The notes beneath the pieces are model-generated. The model had not been told where the DNA came from. It searched no databases and saw only the letters and a list, made by a program, of their open reading frames with translations. A stretch of DNA of 64,000 nt from Aquimarina mytili (GTDB lineage: Bacteria; Bacteroidota; Bacteroidia; Flavobacteriales; Flavobacteriaceae), in NCBI RefSeq assembly GCF_016735115.1, contig NZ_JAERQJ010000001.1, positions 620,001 through 684,000 on the forward strand. The letters run 5' to 3'. The position numbers and the translations under genes are program-made. This document shows, piece after piece, positions 8,096 through 15,733 of this stretch (position 1 is its first letter; each line of letters begins with the position of its first letter).

Positions 8096-8653
8096 ATGAA
8101 AAAGTTTTTAACGATAATAACCACAGCGGTATTCATTATTTCATGTGGAAAAGAAACCAAATCAAAAACAGAATCTCTTCCAGGAACAGAGGATCTTCAT
8201 TCGGAAGAGACTTCCGATGTAACTCAGCAAGAAATTGATCAGGCTTTGGGAGAAGTATTTAATGATCAGATTGAAATGGAGATAGACGAATCTGTTTTTG
8301 TAGTAGATAATGGTTCTAATCGTGTTAATGAAGAAATGACTGCTGGAATTATGAAGATGCTAGCCCCACAACCATATCTAGAATTTAAGAAGAAATTAGA
8401 AGCCGAACCCGAAAATCAAAATGGAATGACCTCTTTGGGGATCGAAGAAGTCGAGCTAGGAGATAAAAAAGTATTGGTGCAAAAATCTATGACTGTTGAT
8501 GAGGTTGGAGATAAAATGATCATGATGATGCACGCGTTTCCTGCAGGAAATAAAACTATAATGATTTCTTCCTTTTTTATGCAAGAAGAAGAATCAAAAT
8601 ATTTGCCATTAATAGAGAAATCGGTTGTATCAGCCAGACTTAGAATAGAGTAA
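8096..8653 (+). CDS. Lipoprotein of unknown function inside the paa operon
   Basis: This 185-residue protein starts MKKFLTIITTAVFIISCG, a lipoprotein signal with lipidated Cys at 17. An acidic linker (about residues 25-50) precedes a globular domain rich in Met, Glu and Val. I do not recognise a family. It follows paaI by 13 bp in the same direction and precedes a 94-bp palindromic repeat before paaJ. It probably sits in the cell envelope, and any link to phenylacetate is positional only. Confidence 0.75.
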   Translation: MKKFLTIITTAVFIISCGKETKSKTESLPGTEDLHSEETSDVTQQEIDQALGEVFNDQIEMEIDESVFVVDNGSNRVNEEMTAGIMKMLAPQPYLEFKKKLEAEPENQNGMTSLGIEEVELGDKKVLVQKSMTVDEVGDKMIMMMHAFPAGNKTIMISSFFMQEEESKYLPLIEKSVVSARLRIE

Positions 8654-8747
8654 TATCGAACATAGAATAACGAATAATGAAGTTTTGAATATTTTATGGA
8701 GACATACTTCGATATTCGGAGTTCAAAATTTAAAATTCAATATTTAG
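8654..8747. repeat. Palindromic intergenic repeat (AATATCGAA family), copy 2
   Basis: The gap before paaJ starts AATATCGAACATAGAATAAC, continues GAATAATGAAG, and ends with an imperfect inverted copy (CTTCGATATTC...AAATTCAATATTT). It therefore folds back over most of its length. It resembles the arms at 5875-6073. A fragment of the same wording (GCGAATAATGAAGTAACGAAG) occurs near 16840 after the aminotransferase gene. Confidence 0.5.
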
Positions 8748-9956
8748 ATGGAAGCATATATCATTGATGGAGTCCGTACTCCAATAGGAAATTATAAAGG
8801 AACCTTATCGGCAGTAAGAACTGATGATTTAGGTGCTTTGGTCATAGAAAAATTGGTGGCAAAAAATCCCAATATCCCTAAGGAAGCGTATGATGATGTG
8901 ATTATGGGGTGTGCAAATCAAGCAGGTGAGGATAATCGTAATGTGGCACGTATGTGCTCTCTCTTAGCGGGTTTGCCATTTACTGTTCCAGGTGAAACGG
9001 TAAATCGTTTGTGTAGTTCAGGATTATCAGCTATTATACATGCTAATCGTGCAATTAAGGCTGGAGATGGTGATTTATTTATCTCTGGAGGAGTAGAAAA
9101 TATGACTCGCGGACCTTATGTAATAGCAAAACCGTCTTCTGCATTTGGTAATGATTCGAAGATGTATGATTCAAGTTTTGGATGGCGTTTTGTAAATCAA
9201 AAAATGCATGAGTTGTATGGAACAGATGGTATGGGTAATACTGCCGAGAATCTGGTTGAAAAATATAACATTTCTAGAGAAGATCAAGATGCTTTTGCCT
9301 ATTGGAGTCAAGTGAAAGCTTCAAAAGCTCAACAATCTGGTAGATTAGCAAAAGAGATTACAACTGTAGAAATTCCACAAAGAAAGAAAGATCCTATTCA
9401 ATTTTCCAATGATGAGTTCGTAAAGCCGACAACAACCAAAGAAATTCTTGGAAAGCTTAGACCGGCATTCAAAAAAGAAGGAAGCGTAACTGCAGGGAAC
9501 TCTTCGGGCTTAAATGATGGTGCGGCAGCAACTATAATCGCATCTGAAGATGCTGTAAAAAAATATAATCTAAAGCCTATTGCCAGAATTGTTAGTTCCG
9601 CCGTAGTGGGTGTAGAGCCAAGAATTATGGGTATTGGTCCAGTACAAGCATCCAATAAAGCGTTAGAAAAAGCAGGAATCACAATGGATGATATTGATGT
9701 GATTGAATTAAATGAAGCATTTGCCTCGCAGGCTTTGGCATGCATAAGAGAATGGGGGCTAGCAGATGATGATCCAAGAATTAATCCTAATGGAGGTTCA
9801 ATTGCTATCGGACACCCACTAGGAGTAACCGGTACTAGAATTGCATATTCTGCAGCATTAGAATTACAAGAACAAAAAAAACGATATGCCTTGATTACTA
9901 TGTGCGTTGGGGTGGGTCAAGGATATGCCTGTATAATTGAAAACACAAATCTCTGA
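8748..9956 (+). CDS. paaJ: 3-oxoadipyl-CoA thiolase PaaJ
   Basis: PaaJ cleaves 3-oxoadipyl-CoA to acetyl-CoA and succinyl-CoA, and also acts on the earlier dehydrosuberyl-CoA. The 402-residue thiolase has the nucleophilic C89 in NRLCSSGLSA, H356 in GHPLGVTGTR and C386 in MCVGVGQG. The length is family-typical. It is 3 bp from paaZ, which opens the ring and feeds it. Confidence 0.93.
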   Translation: MEAYIIDGVRTPIGNYKGTLSAVRTDDLGALVIEKLVAKNPNIPKEAYDDVIMGCANQAGEDNRNVARMCSLLAGLPFTVPGETVNRLCSSGLSAIIHANRAIKAGDGDLFISGGVENMTRGPYVIAKPSSAFGNDSKMYDSSFGWRFVNQKMHELYGTDGMGNTAENLVEKYNISREDQDAFAYWSQVKASKAQQSGRLAKEITTVEIPQRKKDPIQFSNDEFVKPTTTKEILGKLRPAFKKEGSVTAGNSSGLNDGAAATIIASEDAVKKYNLKPIARIVSSAVVGVEPRIMGIGPVQASNKALEKAGITMDDIDVIELNEAFASQALACIREWGLADDDPRINPNGGSIAIGHPLGVTGTRIAYSAALELQEQKKRYALITMCVGVGQGYACIIENTNL

Positions 9957-9959
9957 TTT

Positions 9960-12458
9960 ATGAAAATATTAGAAAGTTATATCAACGGAAAATGGGTCGC
10001 AGGTTCTGGAGAAGGACTAATCATGCATGATGCTGTTTCTGGTGAGGTGATCGGTCGCTCTACCACTGAAGGGTTAGATATTCCTGAAGTCTTACAATAT
10101 GGTAGAACGAAAGGAGGAGAAGTTTTACGAAAAATGACCTTTCAACAGCGGGGCAATATGCTGAAAAAATTGGCATTGTTTCTTACCAAACGTAAAGAAG
10201 ATTTCTATGAGCTAAGTTACCGCACCGGTGCTACACGAATTGATAGTTGGATTGATATCGAAGGAGGATTTGGAAACCTATTTGCGAATGCGTCATTACG
10301 TAAATTATTTCCGAACCAATCTTATCATGTAGAAGGAGATCCTATTGATCTTTCGCGTGGAGGTCGTTTTATGGCACACCATATTCTAGTGCCCAAAAGA
10401 GGTGTAGCAGTGCATATTAATGCCTTTAATTTTCCCATTTGGGGAATGCTGGAGAAATGCGCAGTAAATTGGATGGCAGGAGTACCAGCTGTTGTATTAC
10501 CAGCACCACAAACTGCATATTTGACTGAAGCCGTAGTGCGCGTAATTATAGATTCAGGGATTCTTCCTGAAGGAGCATTACAGCTGCTAAGTGGTATGAC
10601 CAAAAATATTTTGGATACTGTTGAATCTCAAGATGTGGTAACCTTTACGGGTTCTGCGCATACAGGAAGAATTCTTAAAGCACATCCAAGGTTGATAGAA
10701 GAGTCAGTACCATTTACTATGGAAGCAGATTCACTTAATGCCTCAGTATTGGGAAAAGATGCGGTACCTGGAACACCAGAATTTGATTTATTTATCAAAG
10801 AAGTACGAAAGGAGATGACCGTAAAATCTGGTCAAAAATGTACTGCGATTCGTAGAATTATAGTACCTGCTAACCTTGTTGAAGATGTTCAAATAGCTTT
10901 AGGACAGCAATTGGATAAAGTTACTATTGGAGACCCGAGACTTAAAGAAGTAAGAATGGGAGCTTTGGCTAGTAAACAACAAGTAGAGAGTTTCAAAAAT
11001 AATGTTTCTGCAATCGCCAAAACAGCCCAAATGGTATATGGCAACCTGGATAAAATAGAAACTATCGGTGCAGATGCCAAAAAAGGAGCCTTTGTACCTC
11101 CAATTCTATTAAGAGAGGATCAGCCATTTAAAAATACAGAGGTTCATGAGATTGAAGCTTTTGGACCAGTATCTACAATCATGCCTTATGATAGCCTAGA
11201 TGATGCAATTATCTTGTCTCAAATGGGAAAAGGATCTTTAGTATCTTCTATTTTTACATATGATGATAAAATAGCTAAAGAGTTTGTTGTGGGAGCGGCT
11301 TCCCATCATGGGCGTATCTTGGTAGGTAATAGAGAAAATGCCAAACAAAGTACAGGTCATGGTTCTCCATTACCTATGCTTACTCATGGTGGTCCTGGTC
11401 GAGCCGGTGGTGGAGAAGAAATGGGAGGAATGCGTGGTATCAAACACTATATGCAGCGATGTGCGATCCAAGGAACACCAACAACGCTTACAGAGATCAC
11501 AGGGATTTATCAGGCAAATTCAGCATATAAAGAATCAGAAAAACATCCTTTTGCATACCATTGGGAAGATATAGAGCCAGGGATGTCTATCAAAACACAT
11601 AAACGCACCATTACCGATACTGATATAATCAATTTTGGGAATCTTACATGGGATCATTTTTATGCACATACCGATATTACATCTTTAGACGGAAGTATTT
11701 TTGAAAAACGAACTGCACATGGATATTTCATCCTGGCAGCGGCAGCAGGGTTATTCGTATATCCTAATAAAGGTCCGGTAGCAGCTAATTACGGATTGGA
11801 AGAATGTCGATTCCTGAGACCAATCTATCATAATGATACAGTATATGTGCGATTAACTTGTAAACAAAAAATTGATCGTGATCATAGAGGTAAAGAGCTA
11901 CCAAGCGGAATTGTAAAGTGGTTTGTGGAAGTTTTTGATCAAGAGGATGAATTGACTGCAATAGCTACGATTTTAACAATGGTACAGAAAAAATCACCAT
12001 TTGTACAAGTTGACAGATCTAATATTGAAAGATATTTAAGGCAGTTAAAAGAAGATACAAAACCAAAATGGGGAACGATGACTCCCCAGCATATGATAGA
12101 GCATTTAGAAAAAACAATACGAATTGGTGCCGGACAGATTCAGAATTTTGAAATCGCTACCCCAGAAAAGTACCTGGAGAAAGTACAAGAAATGATCTAT
12201 AATCATAAGCAAATGCCTAGGGATGTGTATCATCCTTTAATGAGAGAAGGAGCACTGGAAGATTTGATTCACGAGGATTTAGCCACTGCAAAAGCAAAAT
12301 TGTTAGAAGCTTATGATGAATTTGAAGTATATTTTCAAGAAAACCCTGAAGCCATAACCAAAAATGCAGTTTTTGGAGAAATGAATAAATTCGAGTGGGA
12401 TTTGTTAAATGTTAAACATTTAAATCATCACCTTGAACAATTTGGGTTACTCTTGTAA
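9960..12458 (+). CDS. paaZ: PaaZ, ring-opening aldehyde dehydrogenase/enoyl-CoA hydratase with C-terminal DinB-like domain
   Basis: PaaZ hydrolyses oxepin-CoA (MaoC-type hydratase domain) and oxidises the resulting aldehyde (ALDH domain). The ALDH part spans residues 1 to about 525 with catalytic E255 and C294 (KSGQKCTAIRR), matching E256/C295 of E. coli PaaZ. The hotdog MaoC domain spans about 540-680 (TWDHFYAHTD, KRTAHGYFIL). This protein is 832 residues against about 680 in E. coli. The extra 145 residues resemble a DinB/DUF1569-type helical bundle (WGTMTPQHMIEHLEK, NVKHLNHHLEQFG). The stop codon abuts the left inverted repeat of the GIY-YIG element. Confidence 0.93.
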   Translation: MKILESYINGKWVAGSGEGLIMHDAVSGEVIGRSTTEGLDIPEVLQYGRTKGGEVLRKMTFQQRGNMLKKLALFLTKRKEDFYELSYRTGATRIDSWIDIEGGFGNLFANASLRKLFPNQSYHVEGDPIDLSRGGRFMAHHILVPKRGVAVHINAFNFPIWGMLEKCAVNWMAGVPAVVLPAPQTAYLTEAVVRVIIDSGILPEGALQLLSGMTKNILDTVESQDVVTFTGSAHTGRILKAHPRLIEESVPFTMEADSLNASVLGKDAVPGTPEFDLFIKEVRKEMTVKSGQKCTAIRRIIVPANLVEDVQIALGQQLDKVTIGDPRLKEVRMGALASKQQVESFKNNVSAIAKTAQMVYGNLDKIETIGADAKKGAFVPPILLREDQPFKNTEVHEIEAFGPVSTIMPYDSLDDAIILSQMGKGSLVSSIFTYDDKIAKEFVVGAASHHGRILVGNRENAKQSTGHGSPLPMLTHGGPGRAGGGEEMGGMRGIKHYMQRCAIQGTPTTLTEITGIYQANSAYKESEKHPFAYHWEDIEPGMSIKTHKRTITDTDIINFGNLTWDHFYAHTDITSLDGSIFEKRTAHGYFILAAAAGLFVYPNKGPVAANYGLEECRFLRPIYHNDTVYVRLTCKQKIDRDHRGKELPSGIVKWFVEVFDQEDELTAIATILTMVQKKSPFVQVDRSNIERYLRQLKEDTKPKWGTMTPQHMIEHLEKTIRIGAGQIQNFEIATPEKYLEKVQEMIYNHKQMPRDVYHPLMREGALEDLIHEDLATAKAKLLEAYDEFEVYFQENPEAITKNAVFGEMNKFEWDLLNVKHLNHHLEQFGLLL

Positions 12459-12488
12459 TGTCAATGCGCACTTGTTGCGCATGCGGTT
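12458..12488 (+). repeat. Left inverted repeat of the GIY-YIG element
   Basis: This arm begins ATGTCAATGCGCACTTG and ends TTGCGCATGCGGTT. It contains a 7-bp stem with 5-nt loop hairpin at 12464-12482. It matches the reverse complement of 12819-12849 except at one base (G against T near the inner end). Confidence 0.85.
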
Positions 12489-12564
12489 GAAATAAAAAAG
12501 AAGTGCCAAAAAATATTATACATATATTCTTACACACGAAAGAAATCATATCTTTTATGTAGGA

Positions 12565-12819
12565 GTGACTAATAATATAGAACGACGAATGAGCGAGCAT
12601 AAGTTAGCAACTTTTGGAACTCATGTAGGGCATTATAACATTAAGAAATTAGTTTATTTCGAAGAGCATTCAGATATCAGAGTTGCAATAAAAAGAGAAA
12701 AGACCATTAAAAAATGGAACAAACAGTGGAAGATTAATCAAGTAAGTAAGTTAAACCCGGAATGGATAGATTTAAGTTTAGATTGGGATCTTTCGAAGTA
12801 TAGTAAAAGAATAAATTAA
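12565..12819 (+). CDS. Small GIY-YIG nuclease, 5' end apparently frameshifted
   Basis: From the GTG at 12565 the 84 residues contain NNIERRMSEHK (the conserved Arg helix) and KLNPEW (acidic catalytic region) of COG2827-type GIY-YIG proteins. The missing N-terminus is visible upstream in the same frame: codons from 12508 read KKYYTYILTHERNHIFYVGV, supplying the TYI and YVG equivalents of GIY-YIG. No ATG, GTG or TTG opens this longer frame. A GTG at 12503 in another frame would give MPK followed by this sequence if the A6 run at 12508-12513 had seven A. The gene may be truncated, phase-variable, frameshifted or affected by an assembly error. It is the only gene of the flanking inverted-repeat element. 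Confidence 0.65.
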   Translation: MTNNIERRMSEHKLATFGTHVGHYNIKKLVYFEEHSDIRVAIKREKTIKKWNKQWKINQVSKLNPEWIDLSLDWDLSKYSKRIN

Positions 12820-12849
12820 ACCGAATGCGCAACAAGTGCGCATTGACAT
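12819..12849 (-). repeat. Right inverted repeat of the GIY-YIG element
   Basis: This arm is the inverted copy of 12458-12488 and carries the mirror hairpin ATGCGCA-ACAAG-TGCGCAT at 12825-12843. It begins on the last base of the GIY-YIG stop codon, so gene and repeat are tightly fitted. Confidence 0.85.
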
Positions 12850-12858
12850 AATAATAAA

Positions 12859-13611
12859 ATGAGTGACCCTTACGTAAATATAGAAATAGATAACGGTGTA
12901 GGAACTATAGAATTTTTTCACCCTGCACATAATTCATTGCCTGGAGATATTTTGGCAAAATTGGCACAAACAATTACAGAGGCAGGAGAGAATGATGAGA
13001 TTAAGGTAATTGTACTAAAAAGTGGAAGAGACAGAACTTTTTGTGCAGGGGCAAGTTTCAAGGAGCTAATCAATATTAATGATGCCGAAACAGGAAAAGT
13101 CTTTTTCTCGGGATTTGCCAACGTGATTAATGCTATGCGCAAATGTCCAAAATTTGTGATCGGTCGCATACAGGGAAAAACTGTAGGCGGGGGAGTAGGA
13201 TTGGCTGCTGCTACAGATTATTGTATGGCTACAAAATATGCATCGATTAAGTTAAGTGAACTTAATGTGGGTATAGGACCATTTGTAGTAGGACCCGCTA
13301 TAGAACGCAAAATAGGATTATCTGCGATGACGCAAATTGCTGTAGATGCGAATTCATTCTATGATGCAGAGTGGGCAAGGACCAAAGGGTTGTTTACCAA
13401 GGTTTTTGAAGATATTGAAACCTTAGATGTCGAGATAAAAGCTTTTGCTGAACATTTGTGTACCTATAATCCAGAGGCAATGAAAGATATGAAAAAAGTA
13501 TTTTGGGAAGGAACTGAACATTGGGATACATTGTTGGCAGATAGAGCAGTAATTAGCGGAAGGTTAGCACTAAGTGAATTTACTAAAGAAACATTAAAGC
13601 GATTTAAATAA
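12859..13611 (+). CDS. Enoyl-CoA hydratase/isomerase family protein, possible PaaF role
   Basis: This 250-residue crotonase lies where paaF would be expected. The oxyanion-hole segments are RTFCAGASFKE and GKTVGGGVGLAAATDYC. The first catalytic glutamate of true hydratases (in GGxCELA) is replaced by Gly, while the second is kept in KLSELNVGIGP. Hydration of 2,3-dehydroadipyl-CoA is therefore not certain, and an isomerase or other crotonase reaction is possible. It follows the GIY-YIG element by 9 bp and precedes paaY. Confidence 0.75.
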   Translation: MSDPYVNIEIDNGVGTIEFFHPAHNSLPGDILAKLAQTITEAGENDEIKVIVLKSGRDRTFCAGASFKELININDAETGKVFFSGFANVINAMRKCPKFVIGRIQGKTVGGGVGLAAATDYCMATKYASIKLSELNVGIGPFVVGPAIERKIGLSAMTQIAVDANSFYDAEWARTKGLFTKVFEDIETLDVEIKAFAEHLCTYNPEAMKDMKKVFWEGTEHWDTLLADRAVISGRLALSEFTKETLKRFK

Positions 13612-13685
13612 TTTATGAAATGCGATTGTAGATAGGTATTGAAGGCCCAGAATCGTGAATCGTAATTCAAAAACCTCAGATAAGA

Positions 13686-14282
13686 ATGATTTATAGTTTC
13701 AAAGGATATATACCTGTAGTGCATGAAAGTAGTTTTGTGCATCCTTTGGCAGCAGTGACTGGTAATGTGATTATTGGTAAAAATTGCTATATAGGACCTG
13801 GAGCAGCAATCCGGGGAGATTGGGGTGAAATTGTCCTTGAAGATGGAGTAAATGTGCAAGAAAATTGTACTGTACATATGTTTCCTGGTAAATCGATTGT
13901 GTTAAAAGAAAGTGCACACGTAGGCCACGGAGCTATAATCCATGGGGCAAACCTGGGGCGAAATTGCCTAATTGGAATGAATACAGTGATTATGGATGAT
14001 GCAGAGATTGGTGATGAGTGCATAGTAGGAGCGATGTCTTTTGTAAAAGCTAAAACGGTTTTTCCAATGAGAAGTTTAATAGTTGGTAATCCGGCCGAGG
14101 TAGTTAAACAAGTGAGTGATGATATGATCGCATGGAAAGCAAAAGGAACTCAACTATATCAACAGCTACCAGCGGATTGTTTTGATTCGCTACAGGAGGT
14201 AGAACCATTACGAGAAGTACCAAAAGACAGACCAGCGCAAGAAGCATTTTATAAGACACTAGAAGAGTTTAAAAATAAGTAG
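13686..14282 (+). CDS. paaY: PaaY, hexapeptide-repeat thioesterase (gamma-carbonic-anhydrase fold)
   Basis: This 198-residue left-handed beta-helix protein has hexapeptide repeats from about residue 18 to 130 (AAVTGNVIIGKNCYIGPGAA, AHVGHGAIIHGANLGRNCLI). The metal-binding His residues lie in ENCTVHMF and SAHVGHGAIIH. PaaY is a thioesterase that salvages CoA from inhibitory ring-opened intermediates. The C-terminal helix ending in PAQEAFYKTLEEFK is family-typical. Confidence 0.88.
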   Translation: MIYSFKGYIPVVHESSFVHPLAAVTGNVIIGKNCYIGPGAAIRGDWGEIVLEDGVNVQENCTVHMFPGKSIVLKESAHVGHGAIIHGANLGRNCLIGMNTVIMDDAEIGDECIVGAMSFVKAKTVFPMRSLIVGNPAEVVKQVSDDMIAWKAKGTQLYQQLPADCFDSLQEVEPLREVPKDRPAQEAFYKTLEEFKNK

Positions 14283-14292
14283 AAGTTGTATT

Positions 14293-14323
14293 TTTGTAAT
14301 ACGCTGTAATTTAGGTAAGTATA
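14293..14323 (+). promoter_or_regulatory. Possible Bacteroidota-type promoter of the E2 gene
   Basis: TTTG at 14293-14296 is followed after 19 bp by TAAGTATA at 14316-14323, approximating the TTTG-N19-TAnnTTTG promoter of Bacteroidota, though the -7 half is only partly matched. The candidate operator at 14331-14348 would sit at or just after the start of transcription, a good place for a repressor. Confidence 0.35.
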
Positions 14324-14330
14324 ATGAATA

Positions 14331-14348
14331 AACTAACGAACATTAGTT
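14331..14348. promoter_or_regulatory. Second candidate TetR operator, upstream of the E2 gene
   Basis: AACTAACGAACATTAGTT keeps the outer half-sites of the palindrome at 863-880 (14 of 18 positions identical; mismatches only in the centre) and has the same 18-bp length. It ends 6 bp before the E2 ATG. The likely reader is the TetR protein at 244-813, which would place the 2-oxoacid dehydrogenase genes in the phenylacetate regulon. Confidence 0.6.
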
Positions 14349-14354
14349 AACCAA

Positions 14355-15647
14355 ATGACAACAATAGAATTAAAAATGCCCAAAATGGGTGAAAGCATAT
14401 CAGAAGCTACTATTCTTAATTGGCTGAAGAATGTCGGTGATACGGTATTAGAGGATGAAACCATTCTCGAAGTAGCTACAGATAAAGTAGATTCAGAAGT
14501 ACCTTCTCCCTGCGATGGTGTGATTGCCGAGATACGTTGTCAGCCTAACGAAGTTATTGAAGTAGGAAAAGTAATTGCTGTAATTCATGCAGATAAAGAG
14601 GTGTCAACAAAAAGAACTGAACCTAAAAGTGTTCAATCAGAGATTGTTACTTCTTCTAATGAGGTTAAAGAGACTATCTATAATCAGGAAAGAGTTGTCA
14701 AGAAGCTAGTTTCCAATCCCGATGCATTTTTATCTCCCTTAGTAATTAGTATTGCACAAAAGGAAAACCTTACTATAGAAGAAGTACAAAGCATTCCCGG
14801 TACAGGAACAGATGGGCGTATTCGCAAGAGTGATGTTATGCTATACCTCAAAAATCGAAAATACCCATTACCAAGTAGGCCTCAACCTCAGGTTTCAAAA
14901 TCTTCATACAATGCTCCACCAATTTCTTTTGTTGAAGGAAAAGACCGTATTGTAGAGATGGATCGTATGCGTGGGATGATTGCAGATCATATGGTGTACT
15001 CTAAACATACTTCTCCACATGTAACGAGTTACATTGAAGTGGATGTTACCAATATTGTAAACTGGCGAAACAAGGTAAAGTACGAGTTTCAGGAGTTGCA
15101 TGGAGAAAAATTGACCTTTACTCCCATATTTGTTGAGGCAGTTGCTAAAGCAATTAAGGAATATCCTATGATTAATGTTTCGGTTGATGATAAAAAAATT
15201 GTGGTGCATAGTGATATTAATGTGGGCATGGCCACAGCATTACCAAGTGGCAACCTTATTGTTCCGGTAGTTAGAAATGCAGATGAAAAGAATCTTTTAG
15301 GGTTAGCAAAAAATGTAAACCATTTGGCTAATAGTGCTCGAAATAATGCATTGAAACCGGATGAAATAGGAGGAAGCACTTTCACTATTTCCAATGTGGG
15401 AACTTTTGGCAGTTTGATGGGAACACCGATTATTAATCAACCCGAAGTTGCCATTCTGGCTTTAGGAATTATAAAAAAGAGACCCGAAGTAATTACAACA
15501 GATAATGGTGATGAAATAGCAGTTAGAAGTATGATGTATCTGTCTTTGTCATTTGATCATCGAGTCGTAGACGGGTTTTTAGGAGGTTCATTTTTACGTA
15601 AGGTAGGTGATGAACTCGAAGCTTTTGATATAAATAGAAAAATATAA
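14355..15647 (+). CDS. 2-oxoacid dehydrogenase E2 (dihydrolipoamide acyltransferase)
   Basis: This is the core acyltransferase of a 2-oxoacid dehydrogenase complex, moving the acyl group from E1 to CoA. The 430 residues comprise an N-terminal lipoyl domain (lipoylated K44 in EVATDKVDSEVP), a linker, an E3-binding domain (about 120-165, LSPLVISIAQKENL ... GTDGRIRKSDV) and a catalytic domain ending in SLSFDHRVVDG with H402 and D406. The fused E1 at 16991 is its partner. Substrate class (branched-chain or phenylpyruvate) cannot be told from sequence alone. Lipoamide dehydrogenase (E3) is not in the window. Confidence 0.92.
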   Translation: MTTIELKMPKMGESISEATILNWLKNVGDTVLEDETILEVATDKVDSEVPSPCDGVIAEIRCQPNEVIEVGKVIAVIHADKEVSTKRTEPKSVQSEIVTSSNEVKETIYNQERVVKKLVSNPDAFLSPLVISIAQKENLTIEEVQSIPGTGTDGRIRKSDVMLYLKNRKYPLPSRPQPQVSKSSYNAPPISFVEGKDRIVEMDRMRGMIADHMVYSKHTSPHVTSYIEVDVTNIVNWRNKVKYEFQELHGEKLTFTPIFVEAVAKAIKEYPMINVSVDDKKIVVHSDINVGMATALPSGNLIVPVVRNADEKNLLGLAKNVNHLANSARNNALKPDEIGGSTFTISNVGTFGSLMGTPIINQPEVAILALGIIKKRPEVITTDNGDEIAVRSMMYLSLSFDHRVVDGFLGGSFLRKVGDELEAFDINRKI

Positions 15648-15656
15648 TAAATACCT

Positions 15657-15718
15657 ATGCGCAAGGGATAGAAGTTAGCTACCATGTAGCACGGATAGCC
15701 CGACCCGGAGGGATGCGC
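15657..15718 (+). repeat. Intergenic repeat (AGGGATAGAAG family), copy 1
   Basis: The 62-bp sequence begins ATGCGCAAGGGATAGAAGT and ends CGGATAGCCCGACCCGG then AGGGATGCGC, lying between E2 and the aminotransferase gene. The same outer blocks recur in direct orientation at 16864-16968 around a longer, different core. Similar elements are, to my recollection, common between genes in flavobacterial genomes. Confidence 0.6.
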
Positions 15719-15733
15719 TCTAAATAACACAAA

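Larger units (their letters stand above)
12458..12849. mobile_element. 392-bp GIY-YIG element bounded by 31-bp inverted repeats
   Basis: Positions 12458-12488 and 12819-12849 are inverted copies of each other with 30 of 31 bases matching. Each end also contains its own hairpin: ATGCGCA, loop CTTGT, TGCGCAT at 12464-12482, and the mirror at 12825-12843. Between them is a single gene for a small GIY-YIG nuclease. The left end starts at the last base of the paaZ stop and the right end lies 9 bp before the crotonase ATG, so the insertion leaves both neighbours intact. I see no clear target-site duplication. The arrangement recalls REP/RAYT or IS200-like hairpin-ended elements, with a GIY-YIG enzyme instead of a Y1 transposase. 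Confidence 0.7.

Noticed and set aside
8096..8653. Lipoprotein as a phenylacetate outer-membrane transporter
   Set aside because: It is too small, has no barrel pattern, and no family match supports a transport role.
12412..12600. Minus-strand open frame over the end of paaZ and the left inverted repeat
   Set aside because: It overlaps paaZ coding sequence, has no family resemblance and is a chance frame.
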